Shown here: positions 1-6,968 of the stretch, one piece after another | How the letters are laid out: every line of letters begins with the position of its first letter | Numbering within the stretch: position 1 is the first letter of the stretch | Origin: Solobacterium sp. | GTDB lineage: Bacteria; Bacillota_I; Bacilli_A; Erysipelotrichales; Erysipelotrichaceae | Direction: 5' to 3' | Length of the DNA: 8,952 nucleotides | NCBI GenBank assembly: GCA_017536845.1 | Contig: JAFWCP010000223.1 | Location: 1 to 8,952 of the forward strand | The notes under the pieces: generated by a model | What the model was told of the DNA's origin: nothing | The model's input: only the letters and a program-made list of their open reading frames with translations | Databases searched by the model: none | Position numbers and translations under genes: made by a program

Positions 1-1895
1 TCAAGGTCGTCGACGATGTGGATTGTTTTCCCGGGAAGGCCGTATTCCCAGCGGGCAAACTTTTTCCCCGGCGGGTATACGAAGGGACATTCCGGCAACA
101 TGAAGTAGTCATCCGCTTTCACGTAATATTCAATCCAGTCCTGCCCGTTGTTGGGCCACAGGATGACCTTGCACATGCTGCGGTCAATCAGGACATCCGG
201 CGCATTCTGGTGGTGCGGCGCATACACCGTGTGGCCGTTGGCATAGCCGTTTTCCGGTTCCATGACATGCATGCTGTGGGTCAGTATGACCTTGGTGCTG
301 GCATAGAGGGCACTCTCTTTGCCGATTGCCCGCAGGGAGCCATGTTCGGCAATGATTTCTCCCTCGGCGTAGATGGCTTCTGCATCTCGTGACGTGGCGA
401 TGACATTGCCATGGACACCGACAAAGCTGCGGGCATAGACCGCCTCGGCATTGGCTTTCAGTTCCGCATTCGCGTTCGTGTTGAAAAAGACCACGTCCGC
501 TGAAATGGCATGATCATCACCGGCCACGCAGTTGAGCCTGCCGTCAATGATGACATTTTCCCTGGCTGTAATCGCATTGCCGTCCTGTGAAACAGCAGTG
601 ACATCGCCATACAGGAGGATATCATGATTCCAGGCAAACATCGGGTTCTGCGTTGTCAGCGTGCCTTTTTTCATATCGATACTCCCTGCATAGATACTGT
701 ATGTATCGCCGATAATCGTGACGTTTCCGCCATCCATCTCAAAAGTATTGCTTTGAAAGGCAATTCCTTTTTTCGTCGACACAAATACCTTTCCTTTTAT
801 TCCGCTTTTGATCGTATTGACTGCCGTCTCATCTGATGTGATGATCAGGTCTGCTGTTGTACCGGTGATAAAACTCTTCGTATAGACAGCCGCGATATTG
901 TCCGAGTCGTTGCTGATGGTGGTTTTATTCAGGCACTGGAAGGCACCGGTATCACAATATATGCAATTGAAGCCGTTGCTCGTAATCCTGGTCGTTCCGC
1001 CGGTCAGAATGATGTCGGCATTAGCTGCTATACCGCCGACACAGGTCAGTTCACCGCCTTCCTGGTAAAAGTCTGTCAATGTTCTCAACGCAATTTCATC
1101 TCCTGTCAGTCTGACTTTCCCCGCAGTAAGTTTCACGAAGGGCCTCGTGTCCGAAGGGCAATGGTATACTGCATAGTGCCAGGCTGATTCCGCCTCGACA
1201 TCAGCCTCAAAAAAGATATTCCCGCCGGTTTTGATACATACGCCATCGGCAGTGATATGGCTGCTGCCGCCTTCAAAACTGATATCCCCGTCCTTCGAAT
1301 ATAGCGCAGGGTCCCCGCCATGCGCCTCTGCATACAGATCATTGTTTACAAAGATTCCGCCGTCCATGGTCGTCAGGCATGACCCGTCGCAGTCAATACC
1401 CGTCAGGCCGTTGATCATAATATCGCCTCTGTTGGTGATAATGCCGTCCCCATAGCTGTCGACATTCAGCACCCCGGCGATGTTTTCGAACCTGCCGTTG
1501 TCCATGGCAATTCCCCTGCCGACATTTTCGATGGCGGCAATGCTGGTCTCAAACTTTACACCGTACGAGGATGCAATCCCGGTGCCTTTCTTGTTTCCCT
1601 CGATCAACAGATCCGCACTGCATTCCACGCTTTCGGCCGTGATGGCATCCCCGGAACGGCATTTGACGGTCAGTTTCCCGCTGCCGCTGATTTTCAGATA
1701 GCCTTCACAGTAGATGGAAGACAAGACCGGCTCACCTTCCACGATCAGTTCCGTATCACGGTAAAACACAGCCTTGGTACCGTCGCCCAGGCTTTTTGCA
1801 AATACCACGTCATACTGTGCCCTTACCGGCATGATTTCCATGACCATGAAGATTCCCATGATCACGGCAAGCCATTTTCTGATTCTCTTCAGCAT
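1..1895 (-). CDS. Secreted beta-helix-like surface protein, partial (C-terminal end off the left edge)
   Basis: The reading frame is open from an ATG at 1895-1893 to the window edge, giving 631 visible residues with no stop. An AAGGAGG ribosome binding site lies 8 bases upstream. The N-terminus (MLKRIRKWLAVIMGIFMVME) has a basic head and a hydrophobic core, followed by PVRA-Q, a plausible signal peptidase I site near residue 26. The body (about 30-590) is a long series of short beta-strand units rich in G, D, N, I and V, with recurring patterns such as GDI-I-G, ITADGV and AIYAEGEI, as expected of a right-handed parallel beta-helix. Cysteines are scattered through it. Residues about 597-631 (YFMLPECPF, then PPGKKFARWEYG) match the style of the Listeria-Bacteroides/InlB B-repeat-like modules common at the C-terminus of Firmicute surface proteins, so the gene probably ends soon after the edge. 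I see no catalytic motif. Adhesin or glycan binding is inference; no exact family is recognised. Confidence 0.85.
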   Translation of the reverse strand, partial: MLKRIRKWLAVIMGIFMVMEIMPVRAQYDVVFAKSLGDGTKAVFYRDTELIVEGEPVLSSIYCEGYLKISGSGKLTVKCRSGDAITAESVECSADLLIEGNKKGTGIASSYGVKFETSIAAIENVGRGIAMDNGRFENIAGVLNVDSYGDGIITNRGDIMINGLTGIDCDGSCLTTMDGGIFVNNDLYAEAHGGDPALYSKDGDISFEGGSSHITADGVCIKTGGNIFFEADVEAESAWHYAVYHCPSDTRPFVKLTAGKVRLTGDEIALRTLTDFYQEGGELTCVGGIAANADIILTGGTTRITSNGFNCIYCDTGAFQCLNKTTISNDSDNIAAVYTKSFITGTTADLIITSDETAVNTIKSGIKGKVFVSTKKGIAFQSNTFEMDGGNVTIIGDTYSIYAGSIDMKKGTLTTQNPMFAWNHDILLYGDVTAVSQDGNAITARENVIIDGRLNCVAGDDHAISADVVFFNTNANAELKANAEAVYARSFVGVHGNVIATSRDAEAIYAEGEIIAEHGSLRAIGKESALYASTKVILTHSMHVMEPENGYANGHTVYAPHHQNAPDVLIDRSMCKVILWPNNGQDWIEYYVKADDYFMLPECPFVYPPGKKFARWEYGLPGKTIHIVDDL

Positions 1896-1953
1896 ACCTT
1901 TTTCCTCCTTATGATTTCTGAAAAATGATCGGTGTATTGCTTATCTTGAAACC

Positions 1954-1959
1954 ATTATA
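1954..1959 (-). promoter_or_regulatory. Candidate -10 element for the beta-helix protein gene
   Basis: The minus strand reads TATAAT, a perfect -10 consensus, about 60 bases upstream of the ATG at 1895 and downstream of the terminators that close the preceding GNAT unit. No good TTGACA-like -35 lies at 16-18 bases (the hexamer there is AAGTAC), so an activator or a weak -35 is possible. The 5' untranslated region would be about 50 bases, and I recognise no riboswitch in it. Confidence 0.45.
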
Positions 1960-2017
1960 GAAGGAATCGCTGCACAGTACTTTCCCCCCTGCGGGTAGTC
2001 TTGTTGCCAACAGGCCG

Positions 2018-2045
2018 AAAAAAAACACTGCCCGATAGGCAATGT
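2018..2045 (-). terminator. Rho-independent terminator, second of a tandem pair
   Basis: On the minus strand an 8-bp stem, ACATTGCC pairing with GGCAGTGT (one G-U pair), encloses a 5-base loop and is followed directly by a run of eight T. It lies about 40 bases beyond the stop of the GNAT gene and just upstream of the beta-helix gene's promoter region, so it insulates the two units. Confidence 0.8.
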
Positions 2046-2055
2046 TCAGAATGGA

Positions 2056-2085
2056 GAAAAGAAAAACAGCTCCTTGCGAAGCTGT
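2056..2085 (-). terminator. Rho-independent terminator, first of a tandem pair, abutting the GNAT stop codon
   Basis: On the minus strand a 6-bp stem (ACAGCT/AGCTGT) with an 8-base loop is followed by TTTTCTTTTC. The stem begins at the last base of the GNAT gene's TGA stop codon. It is weaker than the hairpin at 2018-2045; together they form a double terminator. Confidence 0.65.
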
Positions 2086-2729
2086 CAGATTCGTCTGTAC
2101 ATGAACGTACATTCACTGTCATAGTCCGGTTCCAGCGGGATGTAGCAGTCATTTTCCGCCAATGTCCGCATGTCAAATACCTTGGTGTAGTAATTGATCA
2201 GCCGCTCGTCCCCGGCCGCATACAGATAGATCATGTTCACCCCGATCTTTTCAGAGACCTCCTGAATGATCGGATAAATGAACATCGGATAGAAATATTC
2301 GCCCAGTCCACGGATCGGCCTGCCGTTTCTGCCGGCTCTGCGACGATAGTTGTCATTCACCGCAAAGTGTGTGATTTCAATGCCCGGCGCCACTTCGGGT
2401 AAAAGCTTGGCACCGTACTCCTCCATGATTTTCCGTTTTTCTTCATACGACGGCATGCCGTCCCTTGCATTTGCGACCATCCCGGCCTTGAGCCCGAAAT
2501 ATGCTGCGACGTCACCGGTTTCATTGTCAAGGATCAGATAGATCCTGACTTCATTGTTAAGATCTTCCTGCAGCGCACATTTTTTCAGATATGCCTCCAG
2601 GCCGATAATCAGTTCCGGATACCTTGCATATTCCGCTTCTCTGTCGATGGTAAAATCAGCAATCCTGGCATAATCACGATATGTCTGATAATACTGCCGC
2701 AAGGGAACGCAGACATAAGCATCATTCAT
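2085..2729 (-). CDS. GNAT-fold N-acetyltransferase family protein
   Basis: A 214-residue cytosolic protein with no signal peptide or membrane segment. The second half has the order expected of a GNAT fold: strand beta4 EITHFAVNDNYRRR (118-131), a loop with RGLG (140-143) at the place of the acetyl-CoA pyrophosphate-binding loop, helix alpha3 (about 144-162), strand beta5 VNMIYLYA (164-171), and helix alpha4 with NYYTKVFDM (179-187), where GNAT enzymes often keep a tyrosine general acid. The loop between beta4 and RGLG carries extra residues (AGRNGRPI), so the usual Q/RxxGxG/A motif is not regular. The N-terminal half, with YLILDNETGDVAAYFGLKAG at 64-83, fits strands beta2-beta3 of the fold. 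It overlaps the small upstream gene by 4 bases (ATGA), and its own ribosome site is weak (AAGG about 10 bases upstream), so translation is probably coupled. The substrate is unknown. A toxin role like TacT/AtaT is possible but unproven, and the protein is somewhat longer than those. Confidence 0.8.
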   Translation of the reverse strand: MNDAYVCVPLRQYYQTYRDYARIADFTIDREAEYARYPELIIGLEAYLKKCALQEDLNNEVRIYLILDNETGDVAAYFGLKAGMVANARDGMPSYEEKRKIMEEYGAKLLPEVAPGIEITHFAVNDNYRRRAGRNGRPIRGLGEYFYPMFIYPIIQEVSEKIGVNMIYLYAAGDERLINYYTKVFDMRTLAENDCYIPLEPDYDSECTFMYRRI

Positions 2730-2917
2730 ACTTTAAGACCTTGTTTTCTCAGGTTTTCGGCAGCCTTCTCCGCGGCCGCCTTTGCGTCATACTCCACACG
2801 GGGTGATGTGACCATTTCCACATAGGCCCGAAAGCCTTCTTCCCCCTGGAGGTTCAGCACAATCGGTTTGCTGTAATCCCTTGGATATACGTGCAAGGGA
2901 ATCTGTCTTTCACTCAT
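2726..2917 (-). CDS. Small protein of unknown family, coupled upstream of the GNAT gene
   Basis: A 63-residue soluble protein. An AAGGAGGT ribosome site sits about 6 bases before the ATG at 2917-2915. The first half (SERQIPLHVYPRDYSKPIVL, residues 2-21) looks like two short beta strands, and the last 20 or so residues (AKAAAEKAAENLRKQGLKV, 45-63) look like a charged amphipathic helix. I recognise no ribbon-helix-helix (DUF1778), AbrB or Phd signature, although those are the usual partners of GNAT toxins. Its stop codon overlaps the start of the acetyltransferase gene (ATGA), so the two are co-translated. By position and size it could be an antitoxin, accessory subunit or substrate of the GNAT protein; this is inference from gene order only. 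Confidence 0.75.
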   Translation of the reverse strand: MSERQIPLHVYPRDYSKPIVLNLQGEEGFRAYVEMVTSPRVEYDAKAAAEKAAENLRKQGLKV

Positions 2918-2941
2918 ACCAATACCTCCTTATCCGCTTCT

Positions 2942-2947
2942 ATTATA
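2942..2947 (-). promoter_or_regulatory. Candidate -10 element for the small protein/GNAT unit
   Basis: The minus strand reads TATAAT, a perfect consensus, preceded immediately by TG and placed about 25 bases from the start codon at 2917. The hexamer 17 bases upstream (ATGTAA) is a poor -35. No clear terminator separates it from the sensor kinase stop at 3002-3000, so this promoter may add to read-through from the two-component operon. Confidence 0.5.
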
Positions 2948-2999
2948 CATTGACTTTCTTAAATTTACATGATCGGAGTATGTATTTTCTGAAGAATTT

Positions 3000-4343
3000 T
3001 TACTGTTCTGCAGGAGAAGATGCCGGCACAGCTTCCAGCATGAAGCCAGCCGTGAAATACCCATCCTGGACAGCCAGGTTCAGCATTCCGTTTTCTTCTT
3101 CCAGGATCCTCTTTACAATCCGCAGGCCGTAGCCATGTGCCTGCCTGTCTTTCTTGGACGTCTGCAGCTGCGGGTTGACGGCCAGCACATCCTTGCTTAC
3201 CGCATTTCTGACCTCGCCATACAGATACCCTCCGGCCTGGCGCATCCGGATACGGATTTCCGGATGTTCTTCCCGGCGTTCGGCTTCGATGGCATTCTCC
3301 AGCAGGTTGGACAGTACCGTTCCCGCCGCCGTATCGTTATACTGCAGTCCGGCCGGCAGCAGGATTTCCGTATGAAACGGAATGCCAGCCTCTTTTGCCT
3401 TTTCAGCCTTTTCCGACAGCAGGTAATCCAGATAGACGCTGCCGGTTTCCAGTGTTTTCAGGTTCTCGGTGATCCGTCCGGATACCCGTTCCAGTTCCTG
3501 TTCCAGTTCTTCATACTGCCCATTGCGCAAAAGCACCTGCAGGTGAAAATACTGGTTCTTGATTTCATGACGTTCCTGACGGAGCTTTGTCTTCAGGTCT
3601 GCTTCCCTTTCCATGGATGCCTGTTCCGCCCTGGCCCTGGTCAGGGCCATGTCAAGCCGGTTCTGCTCTTCAAACCGGCTGATCAGGGAAGCGGAAAGGA
3701 AGTAGATCACCGGCATGGCGGAAAGAATCAGGGCATAGGAAAGGGCCGAAGAAATCCCCGGGAAATACGCTTCCACCATCACCGCCGCAAGAATGCTGAG
3801 GGGCAGATACAGCATGGCAGCTGCTGTTCTGCCGTCAATCTTCAGGCTGGTATGGATCGTATGTTTCTGAAACAGCCGGATCAAAAGCCAGAGGTAAAGA
3901 TACAGGATGCACTCTGCGCCAAGATCCATGCAGCCATACAGCGTCTGGTCCATGCTTCCTTCCAGACGGTACAGCGGGCTCATGATGCCGCGGAATACCT
4001 GGATGGATGCGACAAAGAACAGGATATACATCAGCTTGGCAAACGGCCTGCCTTTCAGGACAAGGCAGGCGAAGGCAAAGCCAGACAGCACATTGCAGAA
4101 GAAGTAATAGAAGAAATGGATCGGTACGGCAAAGATTTTCACCTGTCCGGGAATCACAAGCAGAATGCCCTGAAAGACAAGGGAAAAGACAGCAGCACCG
4201 GCCAGGGAAAACTTCGGCAATGTCCAGAACCGGCGGTCTGCCCGGGGCTGAAACAGGGAATACAGGGCAGTCAGCAGAAAGACAAAACAGATCGTGCTGC
4301 CGGCCGCAAAGGTCCGGTACAGTTCATAGAGTTCCAGAAACAT
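3000..4343 (-). CDS. AgrC-like sensor histidine kinase (GHKL type)
   Basis: A 447-residue membrane kinase. Residues 1-222 contain about seven hydrophobic segments (roughly 14-30, 46-66, 75-97, 103-122, 140-158, 174-192, 200-222), forming a polytopic sensor like those of peptide-sensing AgrC/ComD kinases. A charged coiled-coil linker (223-257) leads to the phospho-acceptor motif RQERHEIKNQ, with H259 as the likely site. The ATPase domain follows: N-box SNLLENAIEA (N350) and G-box HGYGLRIVKRI (G404, G406). The start codon follows the response regulator's TAA directly (TAAATG), with GGAGGTG as ribosome site inside the end of that gene, so the pair is translationally linked and encodes one two-component system. 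The ligand is unknown. No agrB-like protease or agrD-like prepeptide is seen in this window, so the signal may come from elsewhere or may not be a cyclic peptide. Confidence 0.93.
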   Translation of the reverse strand: MFLELYELYRTFAAGSTICFVFLLTALYSLFQPRADRRFWTLPKFSLAGAAVFSLVFQGILLVIPGQVKIFAVPIHFFYYFFCNVLSGFAFACLVLKGRPFAKLMYILFFVASIQVFRGIMSPLYRLEGSMDQTLYGCMDLGAECILYLYLWLLIRLFQKHTIHTSLKIDGRTAAAMLYLPLSILAAVMVEAYFPGISSALSYALILSAMPVIYFLSASLISRFEEQNRLDMALTRARAEQASMEREADLKTKLRQERHEIKNQYFHLQVLLRNGQYEELEQELERVSGRITENLKTLETGSVYLDYLLSEKAEKAKEAGIPFHTEILLPAGLQYNDTAAGTVLSNLLENAIEAERREEHPEIRIRMRQAGGYLYGEVRNAVSKDVLAVNPQLQTSKKDRQAHGYGLRIVKRILEEENGMLNLAVQDGYFTAGFMLEAVPASSPAEQ

Positions 4344-5069
4344 TTACTGCACCTCCGTCCGGGTCAGGCGGATAAAGTCTGCCTTGAAGCTTTCTGCCAG
4401 ACCCCGGCTTAACGGCAGGGTTTCATTGTTCACCAGAAGGATATCGGTTTTGCCGATGCGGTAGACAGCTCGCCAGCTGACCAGGTAGCTCCGGTGGCAG
4501 GCAAGGAAATGACAGGGTTCCAGCTTTTCCTTAATAGATCGCAAAGGACAGCGGATCCACTGCTCCCCGCTGCGTGAAACAAGCCGGCAGTCCTTGCGCT
4601 GCGCTTCGACATACAGGAGTTCTGCCAGGTCAAACGAATAGATGTCACCGGTTCCCGGCTCGGTCAGGTAGATCATTGTCTTTCTTCGCTGCTTTACCGC
4701 TTCGGCAAGGTCTTTTACCAGGCCTTCCAGTTCCCGGTCAAAATACTGCTTGCGTACAAAACGGAACGGCTGCACCGTAAAGGAACGGAAAACAAGCTGG
4801 TCCTGGCTGGAGATGAACACGATCAGCACATGCGGCATGCTTCTGCGGATCCTTTCAGCCAGGGTGATGCCGTCCATTCCCGGCATTTCAATATCCAGGA
4901 ACAGCACATCACTGTCCAGACAGCCGGACATCCGCTTCAGAAAGCTTTCGCCGTCAGGATACTCAAGGACCTGCAGTTCTTCATGCAAAGCCGCAAATGC
5001 CGCCTTGAGCTGTCTTGTCAGATACCGGCGGACATCATCCTCATCTTCAATCAATACCGTTTTCAGCAT
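4344..5069 (-). CDS. LytTR-family response regulator (AgrA-like)
   Basis: From the ATG at 5069 the protein has 241 residues. The receiver domain (about 1-120) keeps the acidic pair E8-D9 in VLIEDED, phospho-acceptor D59 in FLDIEMPGMDG, S87 in FISS, and K107 in FVRKQ. The second half (about 135-241) is a LytTR DNA-binding domain: DLAELLYVEAQRKDCRL, then CHFLACHRSYLVSW, IGKTDILLVNNETLPLSR and a final helical tail. LytTR regulators control virulence, bacteriocin and surface genes and usually bind paired direct repeats. An ATG two codons upstream (5075) is also in frame, but the ribosome site AGAGG is adjacent to that codon and lies 6 bases before 5069, so 5069 is preferred. It is the first gene of an operon with the sensor kinase and is divergent from the lipoprotein at 5214. 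Targets are unknown; the shared intergenic region is an obvious candidate. Confidence 0.93.
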   Translation of the reverse strand: MLKTVLIEDEDDVRRYLTRQLKAAFAALHEELQVLEYPDGESFLKRMSGCLDSDVLFLDIEMPGMDGITLAERIRRSMPHVLIVFISSQDQLVFRSFTVQPFRFVRKQYFDRELEGLVKDLAEAVKQRRKTMIYLTEPGTGDIYSFDLAELLYVEAQRKDCRLVSRSGEQWIRCPLRSIKEKLEPCHFLACHRSYLVSWRAVYRIGKTDILLVNNETLPLSRGLAESFKADFIRLTRTEVQ

Positions 5070-5084
5070 AGTCATCCTCTTTCA

Positions 5085-5122
5085 TGCATTAAGATAGCAC
5101 AATCCCTGTATTCTTTAATGCA
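5085..5122. promoter_or_regulatory. Inverted repeat in the divergent response regulator/lipoprotein region
   Basis: TGCATTAA (5085-5092) and TTAATGCA (5115-5122) form a perfect 8-bp inverted repeat. The arms are centred 30 bases apart, about three helical turns, so a dimeric protein could reach both from one face of the DNA. The left arm overlaps the predicted -10 of the response regulator promoter. The site is a candidate operator, perhaps for autoregulation, but LytTR proteins more often use direct repeats, so the binding protein is unknown. Confidence 0.45.
5091..5099 (-). promoter_or_regulatory. Candidate extended -10 for the response regulator/kinase operon
   Basis: The minus strand reads TGC-TATCTT, an extended -10 arrangement, about 22 bases upstream of the preferred start at 5069. 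The hexamer 17 bases upstream (ATTAAA) does not match -35 consensus, as expected for an extended -10 or an activated promoter. The resulting leader would be very short. Confidence 0.35.
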
Positions 5123-5170
5123 ATTCATACCGTATTTGGACCACTCGTACCAGCGCCTTTCCGCCGGGGA

Positions 5171-5176
5171 TATAGT
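5171..5176 (+). promoter_or_regulatory. Weak candidate -10 for the first lipoprotein gene
   Basis: TATAGT lies about 38 bases before the ATG at 5214. No convincing -35 is visible at 16-18 bases upstream. The rest of 5070-5213 holds only the inverted repeat, the opposite-strand promoter and the AAAGGAG ribosome site at 5201-5207. Confidence 0.25.
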
Positions 5177-5213
5177 ATCTGCGCAAGCCCGATGCAGGGC
5201 AAAGGAGATCCAT

Positions 5214-6815
5214 ATGAAAACTGCAAAAACACTTCTGGCCACAGCACTGTGTGCACTGCTCACTGCATGCTCAGCATCCTCTTCCGCCTCTGAAACTGTC
5301 GATATTCCTGAAGCAACAGCCACCCCTGAAACGGTTGAAGCGGTCACACCAAAGGAGCCGGTCGCCGTCATGTATGACAAGCCCCGCACCATCGTGACCA
5401 CCGACCTGGAATGCGATGACATTGCCGCTTTGATCCACCTGCTGCTGTATGCCAACGAGATTGACGTGGAAGGCATTGTCACAACCTCTTCCACCTACCA
5501 CTGGAACGGTGACGGCGAACACACCCAGGCTGAAATCAACGGGCACACCGTCAACGCCGAACACCAGGATGTCGGCAACGACCTGAAAGAATGGCGGCCG
5601 ATGGATCTGGAATACCTGCCGGCCCTGGTGAAAAATGAATATACGGAAGTTTATCCTTTCCTTTCCGCCAACGCCCAGGGCTATCCCGAACCGGAGGAAC
5701 TTTTAAAAAGGCTCTATAACGGCAACTATGAGTTTGAAGGCGATACCAGAGAAGCAACCGAAGGCTCTGACTTTATCATGGCCTGCCTGCTGGATGATGA
5801 CCCCAGGCCTCTTTACCTGGAAGCATGGGGCGGATCAAACACCGTTGCCAGAGCATTGATGTCCATTGAAGAAAAGTACAAAGACACTGTTGAATGGGCA
5901 GATATCCGGAAGAAGGTTTCTGACAAAGGCATCCTGATTTCCTTCGGTGACCAGGACTATACGTATGAAGACTACATCAAAGTAAACTGGCCGGATTTCG
6001 GCAGGCTGTACTGTGTCACTGCCGCTTACGGCTACAGCATGGAAAACAGCGCCCCGCTGGACATCCAGTACACCTTCCGCGCCGACTGGCTGAAGGAAAA
6101 TATCAAATTCAATCACGGTTCCCTGCTGGAAGCCTATCCGCTGATCGGCGACGGCATCTACTACAACGGCGAAATTGAAAGCAGCCAGTTCGGCGACATC
6201 GACGTGGTACGCAGCTCCTGGCTGATGTACATGGGCATTGACTTCCAGCCCTATGACTTCATTTCTGAAGGTGATGCGCCCTGCTTCATGTATCTGATTC
6301 CCAATGGTTTACGCGGCACGGAAAACAGCACGTACGGCAGCTGGGGCGGCCGTATGGAAAACGGCACCGCTGTCAAAGAGTATGACCCGACAAGAGGCGA
6401 GCTGACCGACGGCTACAGCGCCCATCGCTGGCTGTATGCTTACCAGAATGACTTTGCGGCCAGAGCTGACTGGTGCATATCAGGCTTTGAAGAATGCAAC
6501 CACCAGCCGTATGCTTCCGTCAGGACGGCCGACTATACCGTCAAGGCAGGCGAAACCGTGGAACTCAAGGGCACGGCATCCGACCCGGACGGCGACATCC
6601 TGTATCCCAACTGGTTTGTCTATACCGAAGCAGGCCGGTATGAAGGGGGATACAAGGCCGTCATGGACGTCTGGAAGCACAATGTGATGGAAACAAGCTT
6701 CACGGTCCCGGCGGATGCGGAAAGCGGCGATGTCTTCAACCTTGTGCTTGAGGTTTCCGATGACGGTGCGCCTTCCCTGACCCGCTATGCCCAGGTCATC
6801 ATCACTGTTGAATAA
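5214..6815 (+). CDS. Lipoprotein with nucleoside-hydrolase-like domain (DUF1593/Sde182 type)
   Basis: A 533-residue protein from the ATG at 5214, chosen because AAAGGAG lies 6 bases before it and a lipoprotein signal follows. The signal peptide ends in the lipobox LTAC, with C19 as the lipidated residue, then an S/T/A/E/P-rich linker to about residue 52. The catalytic-type domain begins RTIVTTDLECDD (58-69), resembling the DxDxxxDD metal-binding start of nucleoside hydrolases in the variant form of the DUF1593 family, followed by LLLYANEIDVEGIVTTSSTYHW (77-98). The last 100 residues (about 430-533) are an Ig-like beta domain with KGTASDPDGD, as in the C-terminal domain of the cellulose-binding protein Sde182. 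The family is linked to carbohydrate or glycoside binding and hydrolysis, but the exact substrate is not known. It should be anchored to the outer face of the membrane. It is monocistronic, ending in its own terminator, and is divergent from the response regulator gene. Confidence 0.9.
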   Translation: MKTAKTLLATALCALLTACSASSSASETVDIPEATATPETVEAVTPKEPVAVMYDKPRTIVTTDLECDDIAALIHLLLYANEIDVEGIVTTSSTYHWNGDGEHTQAEINGHTVNAEHQDVGNDLKEWRPMDLEYLPALVKNEYTEVYPFLSANAQGYPEPEELLKRLYNGNYEFEGDTREATEGSDFIMACLLDDDPRPLYLEAWGGSNTVARALMSIEEKYKDTVEWADIRKKVSDKGILISFGDQDYTYEDYIKVNWPDFGRLYCVTAAYGYSMENSAPLDIQYTFRADWLKENIKFNHGSLLEAYPLIGDGIYYNGEIESSQFGDIDVVRSSWLMYMGIDFQPYDFISEGDAPCFMYLIPNGLRGTENSTYGSWGGRMENGTAVKEYDPTRGELTDGYSAHRWLYAYQNDFAARADWCISGFEECNHQPYASVRTADYTVKAGETVELKGTASDPDGDILYPNWFVYTEAGRYEGGYKAVMDVWKHNVMETSFTVPADAESGDVFNLVLEVSDDGAPSLTRYAQVIITVE

Positions 6816-6823
6816 TATCTGTG

Positions 6824-6846
6824 AAAAGGTCCGGCAGGACCTTTTT
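6824..6846 (+). terminator. Rho-independent terminator after the first lipoprotein gene
   Basis: A perfect 9-bp stem, AAAAGGTCC pairing with GGACCTTTT, encloses the tetraloop GGCA and runs into five T. It starts 9 bases after the TAA at 6813-6815. The A-run before the stem also gives it some activity on the opposite strand, but no gene on that strand would use it. Confidence 0.9.
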
Positions 6847-6916
6847 CCCTATCGCCGGATCAGGGCAGTCCGGGATGCATGCCTTCTGCGCATACCATGT
6901 CATGCAGAACAGCTAT

Positions 6917-6945
6917 TTGCTTTTACCTTCCTTTTCCTGTATGGT
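6917..6945 (+). promoter_or_regulatory. Candidate promoter for the aldo/keto reductase gene
   Basis: TTGCTT (6917-6922) and TATGGT (6940-6945) are separated by 17 bases, giving a partial match to a housekeeping promoter just downstream of the preceding terminator. Transcription would begin near 6952 and leave a leader of under 20 bases holding the AGGAGG ribosome site at 6959-6964. Confidence 0.4.
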
Positions 6946-6968
6946 TTTGCATGGAATCAGGAGGATTT

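Noticed and set aside
2001..2402. A 133-codon plus-strand frame beginning at the terminator region
   Set aside because: It begins with TTG in a terminator hairpin and is antisense to the GNAT gene; no domain or ribosome site is visible.
3135..4412. A 425-codon open frame on the plus strand opposite the sensor kinase
   Set aside because: It is fully antisense to a kinase with intact H, N and G boxes. Its translation is rich in Q, R, H and K without domain signatures, and it has no proper ribosome site. It is a codon-bias shadow.
5072..5128. An 18-codon minus-strand ORF with two cysteines ending on the response regulator start, considered as a peptide pheromone
   Set aside because: It has no ribosome site, no leader or conserved C-terminal tail, and lies mostly upstream of the predicted transcription start.
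5187..5200. Short hairpin GCCC-GATGCA-GGGC just before the first lipoprotein's ribosome site
   Set aside because: A 4-bp stem is too short to support a regulatory claim; no riboswitch-like structure surrounds it.
4830..5213. N-terminal extension of the first lipoprotein to an upstream start
   Set aside because: It would overlap the response regulator gene antisense and bury the lipoprotein signal peptide; the ATG at 5214 has a strong ribosome site.
6879..6968. Upstream start for the aldo/keto reductase
   Set aside because: The added 30 residues overlap the predicted promoter and ribosome site and do not resemble the family; the ATG at 6969 has AGGAGG before it.
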